Translations under genes and position numbers: made by a program
Shown here: piece after piece, positions 17,311 to 27,502 of the stretch
How positions within the stretch are numbered: position 1 is the stretch's first letter
Layout: every line of letters begins with the position of its first letter
Origin: Saprospiraceae bacterium
GTDB taxonomy: Bacteria; Bacteroidota; Bacteroidia; Chitinophagales; Saprospiraceae
Assembly (NCBI GenBank): GCA_016715105.1
Contig: JADKBO010000040.1
Location: 1 to 61,150 of the forward strand
Length of the DNA: 61,150 nt
Reading direction: 5' to 3'
Notes under the pieces: generated by a model
Told to the model about the DNA's origin: nothing
Database searches by the model: none
What the model saw: only the letters and a program-made list of their open reading frames with translations

Positions 17311-20300
17311 ATGCAAAAACGTTACACCCTTATCTTGCTCTTCTGTGGTCTCTCTTTTTTCATCCAAGCACAAGACAAGTTATCACTCAGTCTTCAACAC
17401 TTGAGTCAAAATGAAAAAAAATATCATTTAAATCAAGAAGATTTAGAATCATTCAAACAGGTACACGAAGCTAGTTTGCAAAAGTCTGGCGCTACAACTT
17501 TGTATTTACAACAAACTCTGGATGGAATTGAAATCCAAAATGCCATGCTTGTCGTGACTTTGGACAAATTTGGCAAAGTCGTTCATGTTGGGAATTCAGC
17601 TATTTCTCAATTAAAATCCATTGAAAAAATTGATGAAGCCAAAATGAAAATGGACGAAGCCGCTGTATTTGCTGCCAAACATTTAGGAGTCCTTCGCCCA
17701 GAAACACCAACCATTGCACAAAGAAGTGAGGATGGTTTTGGAGTACTCCGACAAACTTCCTACACCAAACAAGATATGCAAGTAAAGCCAGCATACGTTT
17801 TTAAGGAAGGTAAATTGTACTTGACGCACCAAATCACAATGGAAATGGCAGAAAGTGCTGATTATTGGCAAATTAATGTCTCCAAAAAAGATGGTAATAT
17901 CATCAATCAACACAATTATACTTTGTATTGCAGCCATCAAAGTGGAAAATACAGCCATGATGAAACTTGTTTCCACGAAAATCAGAATACCAATATCAAA
18001 GCATTTAAAACTGCCAACAATCAACAAGAAAATACTTTTTCAGCGAGTTCTGCCAAATACAATGTGTATCCTTTCCCCACAGAAAGCCCGGTACATGGCG
18101 CACAGACAATAGTGGTGGACCCGCATTTTGTTGAAGCCTCCCCTTTTGGCTGGCACGACAATAATGGTATCGAAGGTCCAGAATTTTTAATCACCAGAGG
18201 AAACAATGCATATGCCTATGCTGACAAAGATGATAATGATTTACCCGATTCAGATACACCCATTCCAAATGGTGGTGACACCTTGGTTTTTAATTATAAG
18301 CATGATCTCACATTAGAGCCACTAGCAAATGCGAATGCTGCTCAAACAAATTTATTCTATGTCATAAATATGATGCATGACATCTCCTTTCTATATGGAT
18401 TTGACGAAGCAGCGGGAAATTTTCAGACAAAAAATTATAGTGGTCAAGGAAAAGGAAACGACGCTATAAATGCAAATGTATTTGACGGATTGACATTGAC
18501 CACACCCAAATTAGATAATGCAAATTTCACTCCTACACCAGATGGAAATAGTGGAAAAATGCAAATGTATTTATGGAATAAAGCTGCAGGAGCTGTAAAT
18601 ATTACTGAACCTGAAGAATTAATTTCCCCTATTTCGAATTATGGTTTAACCAACGGATTTGGTGTGCCTATACCATCGCCAACTGATGTACCAGTTATTG
18701 GAAGCATAGCATTGGCTAAAGATAATTCTTTGGCTCCAACAAGACTATGTGGACCAGCAAATGTCGACCTCACAGGAAAAATTGCCTTGGTTGACAGGGG
18801 TGAATGCGATTTCTCAGAAAAAATCTATAATGTCCAGCAAAAAGGAGCTTTAGCTTGTTTCATATGTAATGCTGCAGGCATCAACGGAGGCACTGGAGAG
18901 GAATTAACCAATATGTCTGGAGGAGTAAATGCAGAAAGGGTTGATATACCAGCGATATTTATGAAGAAAAGCGACTGCGATCGATTGAAATCATATATCG
19001 CCCGAGGGATAGACATTAAAATAAAACTACAATTACCGGCCGATAGCGGCCCTGCTTATCTTGACGGAGCTTTTGATAACGGTATTATTGCACACGAGTT
19101 TGCTCATGGAATATCCCATAGGCTTACGGGAGGTCCAGGTACTGTAGGTTGCCTATCAAATGCCGAGCAAATGGGTGAAGGTTGGAGTGACTTTTTTGCG
19201 CTTGCCACAACGGTGAGAGACGGTGATGTAGGCACAAATGCTCGAGGAATAGGAGCATTTGCATCCGCACAACAAGCAAACGGCAATGGCATTAGAAGAT
19301 ATCCATATTCAACTGATATGGAAGTCAATCCACAGACATTTGATGATATTAAGGGAACAACAAGCGAGCATGCTCTTGGTGAAATATGGGCTGATTGCCT
19401 GTGGGACCTATACTGGGCTATGGCTGATGCACATGGATTTGATGCGAATATCAAAAATACAGAATCAGGGAATGGCAAAGCCATTCAATTGGTAATGAAT
19501 GGTATGATCATACAAGGTTGCAATCCAGGATTTATTGAGGGTAGAAACGCCATCCTTGCCGCAGATAAATTACTTTTTGGAGGAGAAAATAATTGCCTGA
19601 TTTGGAAAGTTTTTGCCAGAAGAGGACTGGGCTATTTTGCCGATGGAGGAAGTGCCAATGACTCCAATGATGGAAGAGAAGATTTTGAAGCATTACCTAC
19701 TTGCATAGAAAAATTGAAAATTTCCAAAAAAGTACCCCAAATTGTAACTGCAGGTGCTTCAATGCCCATAGAGTTGAAAGCCATCAATCACGTGAAATCT
19801 GATCTTTCTGGTGTCTTTGTAGAAGATGAAATCGGAGCAGGTTCAAGCTTTATTTCAGGATCTTCCAATTTTCCAGCTGAAGTTATTGGAAACAGAGTTC
19901 GTTTCAACATTGGAAATATGGCATACGAACAAGAAATAATCATTAGATATGCCGTGATTGCACCTTTAATTAAATCAGAAACTAAATTTTGTACGACATA
20001 GATGGCGGTGTAGATGGATTTGATATAGAAATTAATGTTGGATTTGATACTTGGACAATTGCAGAAGAAGGTGCAAAATCAGGCTCATTGGCATTTTACA
20101 TTCAAAACGCATTGGACCTAAATGATCACTCATTACTAACTCCCACTTTTTCTGTCAGTGGAGAAAAACCAGTTTTAAGATTTCTCCAAAAATTTAATAC
20201 AGAACCCGTTTTTGATGGTGGATTCCTGCAGATTACAAAAGACAATGGAAGTACTTGGGAAAATATACCTGAAGCATCCTATTTGAGAAACGGACCAACA

Positions 20301-20876
20301 GATGATATCAGTTATTCTACCATTCCGATCCCGGGTTTGAGGGGTTTTTCAGGTAATTCCAATGGTTATATTGATACTTATATAGATTTAGCCAATTACA
20401 AAAATTTGGATGTCAAATTCAAATTCAGATTTGCAACTGATACCGCAGTAACAGTTCAAGGCGGTGGATGGTGGATCGATGATATCGAACTAATGGATCT
20501 TAAATCTACGGGAAGTGTTGCTTGTATCAATGATGTTTCGTTAGATAAGGAGGCCTGTACTGCTGAGCAGATTACGATCATCAATAGTGATGTTGCGCTC
20601 AATAATCAAGACGAAGCATTGGCTAATTTTTCTGTGAAATTGGTACCAAATCCAGCCAATGGATATGTCAATCTTGTGGTTGATTCAGAAGAGAAAATGG
20701 ATGCCAAAGTAATGATCAGAAGTTTAGACGGCAAGGTGATAAAATCGAGTAAAGCGACCATTTTCGCTGAAATCAATACCATCAACCTTGACATCAATGA
20801 ACTCAAACCAGGCATGTACATCATTGAATTGCTCGGCGCAAAAAATAGATTCTCTCAAAAATTAATTGTATACTAA
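17311..20876 (+). CDS. Secreted M36 (fungalysin) metallopeptidase with PA and T9SS sorting domains, frameshifted near 19985
   Basis: With one base restored this is a protein of about 1,188 residues. It starts at ATG 17311 with a signal peptide (LILLFCGLSFFIQA). An FTP-like propeptide follows, then the M36 catalytic domain with HEFAH (H codon at 19093) and the downstream Glu in GEGWSDFF as zinc ligands. A PA domain is inserted before the active site (ALVDRGECDFSEKIYNVQQKGA). The first frame stops at 20001 after SETKF; the -1 frame continues LYDIDGGVDGFDIE, as if one T had been lost from AAATTTTG at 19984-19991. The C-terminal part has a jelly-roll-like region with WWIDDIEL and a T9SS type A sorting domain (VKLVPNPANGYVNLVV ... 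LKPGMYIIEL). It is exported and probably degrades extracellular protein. Confidence 0.88.
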
Positions 20877-20882
20877 AATAAA

Positions 20883-21635
20883 ATGGTCAGTTATAATATC
20901 GATGGTAAACGAGCCATCATTACTTTTCAGTCAGAAGCCCATAACGCACTCAATTTGGAAGATCTCAATGAGATCAAAACGTTTCTAGGAACAGCTTCAG
21001 AAAACCCTGATGTTGGGGTGGTGGTGTTACAAAGTACTGGTGAAAAGACTTTTTGTGCAGGTGCAAACTTCAATCAACTCATTGCCATTGAAAGCCATGA
21101 GGATGGTCAAACTTTTTTCAATGGATTTGGCAACGTTATTTTGGCCATCAGAAATTGTAAAAAGGTGGTGGTAGGACGTATCCAAGGAAGGGCTATTGGA
21201 GGCGGAGTAGGTTTGGCAGCAGCTTGTGATTTCACTATTGCTTCCAAATTTGCAACAATCAGACTGAGCGAATTAAATATTGGACTCGGACCTTTGGTGA
21301 TCGGGCCAATGGTTGAGCGTAAAATGGGATTGGCAGCACTTACTTCTTTGTCCTTAAACCCACAGGAATGGCAAACGGCCTATTGGGCGAAAGAAAAAGG
21401 CCTGTATAATGAAGTATTTGAAACGCAAACTCAATGTGATGCATATTTGGAAAGTTTTTTGACCAATATTGAATCTATGAGTAATGAGGCTAAAACTGCG
21501 GTCAAAACGATGTTGTGGCACGATACCAATCACTGGCCTGAACTGTTGAACCAAAGAGCAGCTCAAAGCGCTGGTTTGTTGATGACAGAATCTTGCAGAA
21601 GTGAAATCAATAAATTCTTATCCAAGTCCGTTTAA
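20883..21635 (+). CDS. Enoyl-CoA hydratase/isomerase family protein
   Basis: This 250-residue crotonase-fold protein has the two oxyanion-hole segments, TFCAGANFNQL and GRAIGGGVGLAAACDF. The usual catalytic Glu position is represented by RLSELNIGL. It starts 6 bp after the M36 stop, so it may be read from the same transcript, although the functions are unrelated. A role in fatty-acid or amino-acid CoA metabolism is likely; the exact substrate (enoyl-CoA, methylglutaconyl-CoA and so on) cannot be read from the sequence. It is cytoplasmic, with no signal peptide. Confidence 0.88.
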   Translation: MVSYNIDGKRAIITFQSEAHNALNLEDLNEIKTFLGTASENPDVGVVVLQSTGEKTFCAGANFNQLIAIESHEDGQTFFNGFGNVILAIRNCKKVVVGRIQGRAIGGGVGLAAACDFTIASKFATIRLSELNIGLGPLVIGPMVERKMGLAALTSLSLNPQEWQTAYWAKEKGLYNEVFETQTQCDAYLESFLTNIESMSNEAKTAVKTMLWHDTNHWPELLNQRAAQSAGLLMTESCRSEINKFLSKSV

Positions 21636-21767
21636 TATTTGTAGCGTTGGAAAAGTGACATACAACCTTGCCAAACGTCAAATTTTATAGTTCAAACAAA
21701 CTCCATTCAAATCAATCTCAAGAAGCCATAAACACAGATTAAAATATTCAAAAAACACCATTCAATT

Positions 21768-22472
21768 ATGAAAAAGTACTTGCTTTTATTTGCCCTCAGT
21801 GTGACCACATTGACCTCATGCGACCAGAAAACTTTAGATGCTGTATTAAATAGTAGTGGCGTACTATCTGATGCTGATATATCCAAAGGTCTCAAACAAG
21901 CGTTGGAAAAAGGTGTTGACAACAGTGTGACTTATTTGGCGAAGGAAGGCGGATATTATCAATCTGTTTATAAAATCCTTTTACCTGCAGAAGCGCAAAT
22001 GGTGACTTCAAAGTTGAGAGTGATACCAGGATTTGGTAATTTGGAAGAAGAAGTGGTCAAAAGAATCAACAAAGCTGCCGAGGATGCCGCATCAAAAGCA
22101 GGCCCTATTTTCTTGAATGCCATCACACAAATGACATTTGCCGATGTGAGGAATATATTGATGGGTGAAAAAAATGCAGCAACCAACTATCTTCAAAGAG
22201 TAACTTATGCAGCACTTTATGACGAATTCAAACCAGTGGTTGTTGGCTCACTCAATAAGTTTGGAGCACTTGATTATTGGGGTAATGCCATCAATTCCTA
22301 CAATAAAATACCGTTTGTTGACAAAGTAAATCCAGACTTAGCTGATCACGTGACCAACAATGCATTGAAAGGACTTTTTGCATTGATCGAACAAAAAGAG
22401 TTGGGAATCAGGACAGACATATCGCAAAGAACCTCAGATTTGTTAAAAAAGGTATTTGCCAAACAAGATTAA
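21768..22472 (+). CDS. DUF4197 lipoprotein
   Basis: This 234-residue protein has a signal peptide ending TLTSC (Cys18). The body matches DUF4197: LSDADISKGLKQALEKGVDNSV, DAASKAGPIFLNAITQMTFADVRNILMG and a C-terminal NALKGLFALIEQKELGIR. It is mostly helical and presumably periplasmic and membrane anchored. No function is known for the family. A strong terminator follows the stop codon. Confidence 0.88.
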   Translation: MKKYLLLFALSVTTLTSCDQKTLDAVLNSSGVLSDADISKGLKQALEKGVDNSVTYLAKEGGYYQSVYKILLPAEAQMVTSKLRVIPGFGNLEEEVVKRINKAAEDAASKAGPIFLNAITQMTFADVRNILMGEKNAATNYLQRVTYAALYDEFKPVVVGSLNKFGALDYWGNAINSYNKIPFVDKVNPDLADHVTNNALKGLFALIEQKELGIRTDISQRTSDLLKKVFAKQD

Positions 22473-22489
22473 GCATGAAAATATAGGGT

Positions 22490-22526
22490 GATAGGGACGA
22501 AATATTTTTCGCCCCTATCTTTTTTC
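22490..22526 (+). terminator. Rho-independent terminator after the DUF4197 gene
   Basis: Arms GATAGGGACGAA and TTCGCCCCTATC (one mismatch) are followed by TTTTTT on the plus strand. The hairpin overlaps the tadA stop codon on the other strand, where no long T run follows. Confidence 0.8.
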
Positions 22527-22976
22527 TTTGAAAAAATTGGTCATCAACTCACTGCATTCTTTATGGAGTACGCCATATTCCACTTTTGTTTTTGGGTGTA
22601 AAATCTCCTTTCCAAAACGCATAAAGCCCCGCTTTTCATCATCAGCACCGTACACTACCCTACCGATTTGACTCCAAAATAAAGCGCCAGCGCACATCAC
22701 ACAAGGCTCGACTGTAACGTATAAAGTACAATCTGGTAGATATTTGGCATTCAAAAAATTGGTCGCCGAAGTAATGGCAATTATTTCTGCATGGGCGGTC
22801 ACATCATGCAACAATTGCGTTTGATTGTGAGCTCTTGCAATGATTTGATTGTTTGCAACGATGATGGCTCCGACAGGTACTTCATCGCTTTCAAAGGCTT
22901 TTTGTGCTTCTTTGAGGGCTTGTTTCATAAAGTGGTCATCGCTAAAAATAGAAAGACCAGATACATCGATTGCCAT
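22515..22976 (-). CDS. tadA: tRNA adenosine-34 deaminase
   Basis: This 153-residue protein has the zinc-dependent deaminase signature H62-A-E64 and P91-C-V-M-C95. It makes inosine at the wobble base of tRNA-Arg(ACG). The FMRFGKEILHPKTKVEYGVL stretch also fits TadA rather than cytosine or guanine deaminases. It ends tail-to-tail with the DUF4197 gene and is divergent from guaB with a spacer of about 170 bp. Confidence 0.9.
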   Translation of the reverse strand: MAIDVSGLSIFSDDHFMKQALKEAQKAFESDEVPVGAIIVANNQIIARAHNQTQLLHDVTAHAEIIAITSATNFLNAKYLPDCTLYVTVEPCVMCAGALFWSQIGRVVYGADDEKRGFMRFGKEILHPKTKVEYGVLHKECSELMTNFFKEKR

Positions 22977-23137
22977 TAAAATTAAGTTGGTTGAACCACA
23001 AAAATATAAAAGATTATCACTTTCACAGCGCTCATATCCCTAGTTAATAAAATGAATTCGCAAGCCGAAAAATAGGCTTATTGTAAAATTAACGCAAAAA
23101 AAAGATTCTCGCCACACACATATATTGAGGTTTTTCA

Positions 23138-23145
23138 TACTTTTG
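23138..23145 (+). promoter_or_regulatory. Bacteroidota -7 box TACTTTTG of guaB
   Basis: This is an exact TAnnTTTG match, ending 3 bp before the ATG at 23149. The guaB message should be leaderless or nearly so. The upstream in-frame TTG at 23125 lies outside the transcript, which decides the start. Confidence 0.6.
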
Positions 23146-23148
23146 CGC

Positions 23149-24624
23149 ATGGAAACAACAAATAATAAAATCATTCAAGAGGCACTCACATTTGACGATG
23201 TGTTACTTGTGCCTAGGTATTCAGAAGTTCTTCCGCGTACCGTAGATATTTCCACACAACTTACAACAGACCTCAAGCTCAATGTACCGATGGTATCTGC
23301 AGCTATGGATACTGTGACAGAATATGGCTTGGCTATTGCCATTGCCCGAGAAGGTGGTATTGGTATCATCCATAAAAATATGAGCATCGAAGCCCAAGCA
23401 GAGCAAGTACGAAAAGTAAAACGTTCTGAAAGTGGAATGATCATAGATCCAGTGGTGCTCAAAGAAGATGCTTTGGTGGCTGACGCCCTTGATTTGATGC
23501 GAACTTACCGCATTGGAGGAATTCCCATTATTGATGACTTCGGAAAATTGATTGGAGTATTGACCAATCGTGATTTGAGATTTGAAGTCACGCTCAATAG
23601 GCCAATCAAAGAAATCATGACCAAAACAAACTTGATTACTGCTCCGGAAGGAACAGATCTCAATCAAGCCAAAGATATTTTACAGAAATATAAGATAGAA
23701 AAACTTCCTGTTGTAAACAAGGATAATTTATTGGTAGGACTCATTACCTATAAAGACATTTTGAAAAGAGAAGATTACCCCAACTCTAGTAAAGACTCTC
23801 GAAGTCGTTTATTAGTTGGTGCCGCTGTAGGTGTAAAACCAGAAACGATGGACAGGATTGCAGCCTTAGTTGAGGTAGGAGTTGACGTTGTTTGCGTGGA
23901 TACTGCTCATGGCCACAGTGCTTATGTGCTTGACGTGATCAAGGATATCCGAAAAAAATTCCCTTATCTCCAAATAATCGGTGGGAATGTTGCCACTGCT
24001 GATGGTGCTAAAGCCTTAGCTGATGCGGGAGTAAATGGCGTAAAAGTAGGTGTTGGTCCAGGCAGTATTTGTACGACAAGAATTGTAGCCGGAGTGGGCG
24101 TTCCCCAACTCACTGCAATCATAAATGCTTCCAATGGTTTGAGAGGTACTGGTATTCCGATCGTTGGCGATGGAGGCATCAGATATACTGGAGATATTGC
24201 CAAAGCATTGGCAGCAGGTGCAAGTACCATCATGGCTGGTTCACTTTTTGCCGGTACAGAAGAAGCCCCTGGCGAAACCATCATTTATGAAGGCAGAAAA
24301 TTTAAAGTTTACCGCGGCATGGGCTCTCTTGGTGCCATGGAGTTGGGATCAAAAGACCGATATTTCCAAGACGTAGAAGATGACGTAAAAAAATTGGTCC
24401 CCGAAGGAATAGAGGGTCGAGTTCCTTTTAAAGGTACTGTCTCTGAAGTTATGGTACAGTATATTGGTGGATTGCGGGCCAGCATGGGATACTGTGGTGC
24501 AGGAAGCATTGCAGAATTTCAAGATACCCAAATGGTGAAAATTACCAATTCTGGATTATCTGAGAGCCACCCACACAATATTTCAATTACGAAGGAGGCA
24601 CCTAATTATTCGAGGAGAGGGTAA
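23149..24624 (+). CDS. guaB: IMP dehydrogenase
   Basis: This 491-residue protein has the full IMPDH layout: an (alpha/beta)8 barrel interrupted by two CBS domains (about residues 93-205), the catalytic loop GPGSICTTR with Cys308, and GGIRYTGDIAKAL for phosphate binding. It oxidises IMP to XMP with NAD+, the committed step of GMP synthesis. The chosen ATG at 23149 lies just after a TACTTTTG box; the frame is open further upstream (TTG at 23125), but that codon is in the promoter. It is probably monocistronic. Confidence 0.97.
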   Translation: METTNNKIIQEALTFDDVLLVPRYSEVLPRTVDISTQLTTDLKLNVPMVSAAMDTVTEYGLAIAIAREGGIGIIHKNMSIEAQAEQVRKVKRSESGMIIDPVVLKEDALVADALDLMRTYRIGGIPIIDDFGKLIGVLTNRDLRFEVTLNRPIKEIMTKTNLITAPEGTDLNQAKDILQKYKIEKLPVVNKDNLLVGLITYKDILKREDYPNSSKDSRSRLLVGAAVGVKPETMDRIAALVEVGVDVVCVDTAHGHSAYVLDVIKDIRKKFPYLQIIGGNVATADGAKALADAGVNGVKVGVGPGSICTTRIVAGVGVPQLTAIINASNGLRGTGIPIVGDGGIRYTGDIAKALAAGASTIMAGSLFAGTEEAPGETIIYEGRKFKVYRGMGSLGAMELGSKDRYFQDVEDDVKKLVPEGIEGRVPFKGTVSEVMVQYIGGLRASMGYCGAGSIAEFQDTQMVKITNSGLSESHPHNISITKEAPNYSRRG

Positions 24625-24652
24625 GGAATTGGGAAAGGGATGGGCTATTAGA

Positions 24653-25477
24653 TCAGTGATCTACTTCAGCTAACAACTGCTGAGCAAGCTGCTTTGCATC
24701 TTCTGGTTCAATTATTTGAATATGGTGGTTTTTATCAGATCGATTGCCCAATCTTTCATAAATAAATGTTGTCATCTCTTTATTATCAGGTAACTTAGAT
24801 AATAAATAAAGATTAAAACTTTCATTTGACTGACCCAATTCTTCCAATATACCCATCCATCTAAATACTTTATCAGTAATGTTGGAGGTGTTACTTAGAT
24901 CAAAAGTCACGGGTTCGAGGTAATTCCATTTTCCATTTTTAATTGCATAGTCAAAGTTAATTTCAACCTCGCCTTTAGTTTTGACTTTACGATTTACAAT
25001 CAGCTTTCTGGTTTCAAATTCTTTGAAAAAAGATTTGTATTCTTTCCGCCAAACATCACTATCCGTTAAGTATTTTACTGGTTCTGGACTTTCATATTGT
25101 AAAACTAATCGTTTGTACAGATGCTCAAACGCATTTTGAATATTGATATCAATCCCCATTTCAACTTTACCAAACTGCAAAGCGCTATCATCAGGTGCAA
25201 TAACTCCATTCGTAATTTGTTCAATATTAGTTATTTCTTCTACTTTGTCTTGATCTGCTCCAATATTTTGAATAACCTTGGCGAAAGTTTTAAGTCGTGC
25301 AGTAAATGACTTACTATTTACAGAAGGAAAAACTGCTTTAATCCTTGTACTTTTTTCAAGCATCTGAGCATTGAGGTAATTTGTTTCATCACAAAATAAA
25401 ACCAAACCGACATTAACAAACTCACCGGTGACTTGATCTGGAATATATCTGAGTATCTGATAAGTATATTTTTTCAT
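24653..25477 (-). CDS. DUF3037 protein, partner of the HipA-like kinase
   Basis: This 274-residue protein opens MKKYTYQILRYIPDQVTGEFVNVGLVLF, the clear DUF3037 signature (RY.PD...GEF.N.GV). The rest is alpha/beta without recognisable catalytic motifs. It begins 10 bp after the stop of the HipA-like gene, so the two are surely co-transcribed. DUF3037 genes are frequently found just downstream of HipA_2-type kinases. The function is unknown; a substrate, regulator or antitoxin-like partner of the kinase are all possible. No signal peptide. Confidence 0.85.
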   Translation of the reverse strand: MKKYTYQILRYIPDQVTGEFVNVGLVLFCDETNYLNAQMLEKSTRIKAVFPSVNSKSFTARLKTFAKVIQNIGADQDKVEEITNIEQITNGVIAPDDSALQFGKVEMGIDINIQNAFEHLYKRLVLQYESPEPVKYLTDSDVWRKEYKSFFKEFETRKLIVNRKVKTKGEVEINFDYAIKNGKWNYLEPVTFDLSNTSNITDKVFRWMGILEELGQSNESFNLYLLSKLPDNKEMTTFIYERLGNRSDKNHHIQIIEPEDAKQLAQQLLAEVDH

Positions 25478-25487
25478 AATATGCGTA

Positions 25488-26282
25488 TTAAGAAAGTAAG
25501 GTGATGATTTGTTCTAAAAACGCAGCGCTATTCTCTTTAATTGCAACTACATGCTCCCTAATTTTTTCAAAATCTTTGCTCAGCCAGTCATCAGGAATCG
25601 CAGATTCTGCTTCTTTCCAAAAATCAGAAGTTAAAGGAACTAAAATATCATCTAAACAACTAAAATCCTTCACTTTGTTTTTTAATTTTGAAAATAAAAT
25701 GTGATTTTCGATCATAATTTTATCAAAATCATTTATTATCCAAGAATCAGTTGGTTGACGACCAATAATTGGAAAAAGGAAAGAAAATGCCAGTTCATGG
25801 TCAAGTATATACAAATGATCATCTCTAAAAAATAAATTTGGCTTACCGCCTTCAATGGTTCTATCAGCATTTTGAATCATGACATCAAAGTAAAATATTT
25901 TCAATGCATCATTTACTTGGCTGTTTTTTAAATTATCTAATAGGCTTAATTGCTGCAAATTCGCAATAAAATTGCAACCAAAATTCAAACCAGTACTTTC
26001 ATAAACTCTTTGATATTCATCATTGTTCTGCACCATTACTTGAGTGAAATCATTGGTAATTTCTACTAATGCTAAATCTGGCATTGAAATTCCCATTTTT
26101 TGACCAATAAGTGTAGCCATAGTTTCTCTAAGAAAAGCTTCGACCCCCATTCTTTCACTTTTAAGAAGCTTTACTACCACCACTTTCCTATTACCCTCAA
26201 AATCTATTGCAAACACCAAAATTGGTTTGTTGGTACCTGTGCCAAATGTCCGGATATACTGTGTCGGATAATATATTTTCAT
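25488..26282 (-). CDS. HipA-like kinase (HipA_2 family)
   Basis: From the ATG at 26282 (MKIYYPTQYIRTFGTGTNKP) this is a 264-residue protein; the frame extends upstream only to a TTG inside the promoter. Kinase features include KVVVVKLLKSERMGVEAFLRE near the N-terminus, the catalytic-loop-like FDVMIQNADRTIEGGKPNLFF, and LDHELAF as the metal-binding Asp motif. It lacks the N-terminal subdomain of classical HipA, and no HipB-like DNA-binding antitoxin is next to it; a DUF3037 gene follows instead. By analogy it may phosphorylate a translation factor or other protein, but this subfamily is uncharacterised as far as I know. Confidence 0.82.
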   Translation of the reverse strand: MKIYYPTQYIRTFGTGTNKPILVFAIDFEGNRKVVVVKLLKSERMGVEAFLRETMATLIGQKMGISMPDLALVEITNDFTQVMVQNNDEYQRVYESTGLNFGCNFIANLQQLSLLDNLKNSQVNDALKIFYFDVMIQNADRTIEGGKPNLFFRDDHLYILDHELAFSFLFPIIGRQPTDSWIINDFDKIMIENHILFSKLKNKVKDFSCLDDILVPLTSDFWKEAESAIPDDWLSKDFEKIREHVVAIKENSAAFLEQIITLLS

Positions 26283-26300
26283 AGGTAGGGATTTTATTTT

Positions 26301-26328
26301 CAAATTTAAAATTGAGGTAAGTTAGCAA
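26301..26328 (-). promoter_or_regulatory. Promoter of the HipA-like/DUF3037 operon
   Basis: On the minus strand TTG (26328-26326) and TAAATTTG (26308-26301) are 17 bp apart, matching the Bacteroidota consensus, with the ATG 18 bp after the -7 box. Confidence 0.6.
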
Positions 26329-26413
26329 CATAACATAATCACTAGGCTTACATGCAAATATAAAAGTTTTAATTTTAAGTTTTATCATAAAATTTATAAT
26401 TACATTTTAAAAT

Positions 26414-26848
26414 TTAGAAAACTACAGACTGCTCCTCTACCTGCTTCTTCAATGCCTCATTCATTGATTTGAAATTTGCGGGCACCTCATCTCGCAACAT
26501 TTTGCTAAGAAAAGGCACTAAAACTCCTTTAAAGGTTTCACTTTGAATCAAGGTTGTCGTTCCATCACCATTGTCTATTAATTCAAAAGTGTGCTTTCCA
26601 TCAAATATGCCTTTGAAAAATAAATGCCCAATCCATTCAAATTTCTGGTTTTTATCATAAACCAAAACAATTGGCTTAAAGGTCATTTTACCAAAACTTA
26701 CAGTGATGGTTTTGCCAACAACAGCATCTCCTTTTATGGATTTAATGAAGGGATTCCAATCCTTGTATGCTTCAAAATTGGTGAGCACTTCCCATACAGA
26801 TGCTGGACTTGCTTGAATGATGATACTGGTTTTAATTTCTTTGCTCAT
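26414..26848 (-). CDS. SRPBCC-family protein
   Basis: This 144-residue protein has the START/SRPBCC pattern: KTSIIIQASPASVWEVLTNFEAYKDWNPFIKSI at the start, then an alternating beta-sheet (FEWIGHLFFKGIFDGKHTFELI) and a long C-terminal helix (NFKSMNEALKKQVEE). Such proteins form a hydrophobic pocket for lipids or small molecules. It follows a Crp/Fnr regulator on the same strand with an 84-bp gap and may be co-regulated. The ligand is unknown. Confidence 0.83.
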   Translation of the reverse strand: MSKEIKTSIIIQASPASVWEVLTNFEAYKDWNPFIKSIKGDAVVGKTITVSFGKMTFKPIVLVYDKNQKFEWIGHLFFKGIFDGKHTFELIDNGDGTTTLIQSETFKGVLVPFLSKMLRDEVPANFKSMNEALKKQVEEQSVVF

Positions 26849-26932
26849 TTTTTATTTATTTAATGAAACAAAGTTGAAGCTAAAAAAAAGACCGCTGGTT
26901 GATATAGATCAAGAAAGCACTTATGATCCTAA

Positions 26933-27502
26933 TTATTTCAAATTTTTATTTCTCAACCTACTGAGCGTCTCAGGAGTCATGCCCAACATTGACGCAATGT
27001 ATTGATGGGGCACCTCATTGAATAAATGCATTCTTTTGACCAAAAACTGTTGATATCTTTCTTCAGCCGTCATGGACAAAAATGAAAACACCCTGTCCTC
27101 CAACATCAGAAAACATTTTGAGATAAAGGTTTTTTCTAGGTTAGGCCAATTTGGTATGAAATCACCCAATCTATTTAAATCATTCCGTTCTATCGAATAC
27201 AATTCGCAGTCCGACAAAGCTTGTATTTCCCACCTCGCTGTCGTTCCAAACATAATACTAGATAAGTCTGTAATCAATTCCCCTTCTGCTGCAATCCATT
27301 GAGTGACTTCTTTACCGTCCTGATAAGCAAACACCCTCAAAGCCCCTGACCTAATGAAGCTCAAGGTGTTGCAATTCCTGCCTTGTCGGCAAAAATATTC
27401 ATTTTTCAATAGAGCATGTTCTTTGAAAAATGTAGCCGTTTGTGGAAGTAACTGCGGCTGGATTCCAAAGTATTGACCAATGTATTGTTCTTTGCTACTC
27501 AT
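26933..27502 (-). CDS. Crp/Fnr family transcriptional regulator
   Basis: This 189-residue protein has an N-terminal cyclic-nucleotide-binding-type beta barrel (EYFCRQGRNCNTLSFIRSGALRVF, ELITDLSSIMFGTTARWEIQALSDCELYSI) and a C-terminal winged helix ending in NEVPHQYIASMLGMTPETLSRLRNK, the usual recognition helix. No Fnr-type N-terminal cysteine cluster is present, so it is not an iron-sulphur oxygen sensor. The ligand is unclear. It is divergent from the TMEM175-like channel gene and upstream of the SRPBCC gene, either of which it might regulate. Confidence 0.87.
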   Translation of the reverse strand: MSSKEQYIGQYFGIQPQLLPQTATFFKEHALLKNEYFCRQGRNCNTLSFIRSGALRVFAYQDGKEVTQWIAAEGELITDLSSIMFGTTARWEIQALSDCELYSIERNDLNRLGDFIPNWPNLEKTFISKCFLMLEDRVFSFLSMTAEERYQQFLVKRMHLFNEVPHQYIASMLGMTPETLSRLRNKNLK

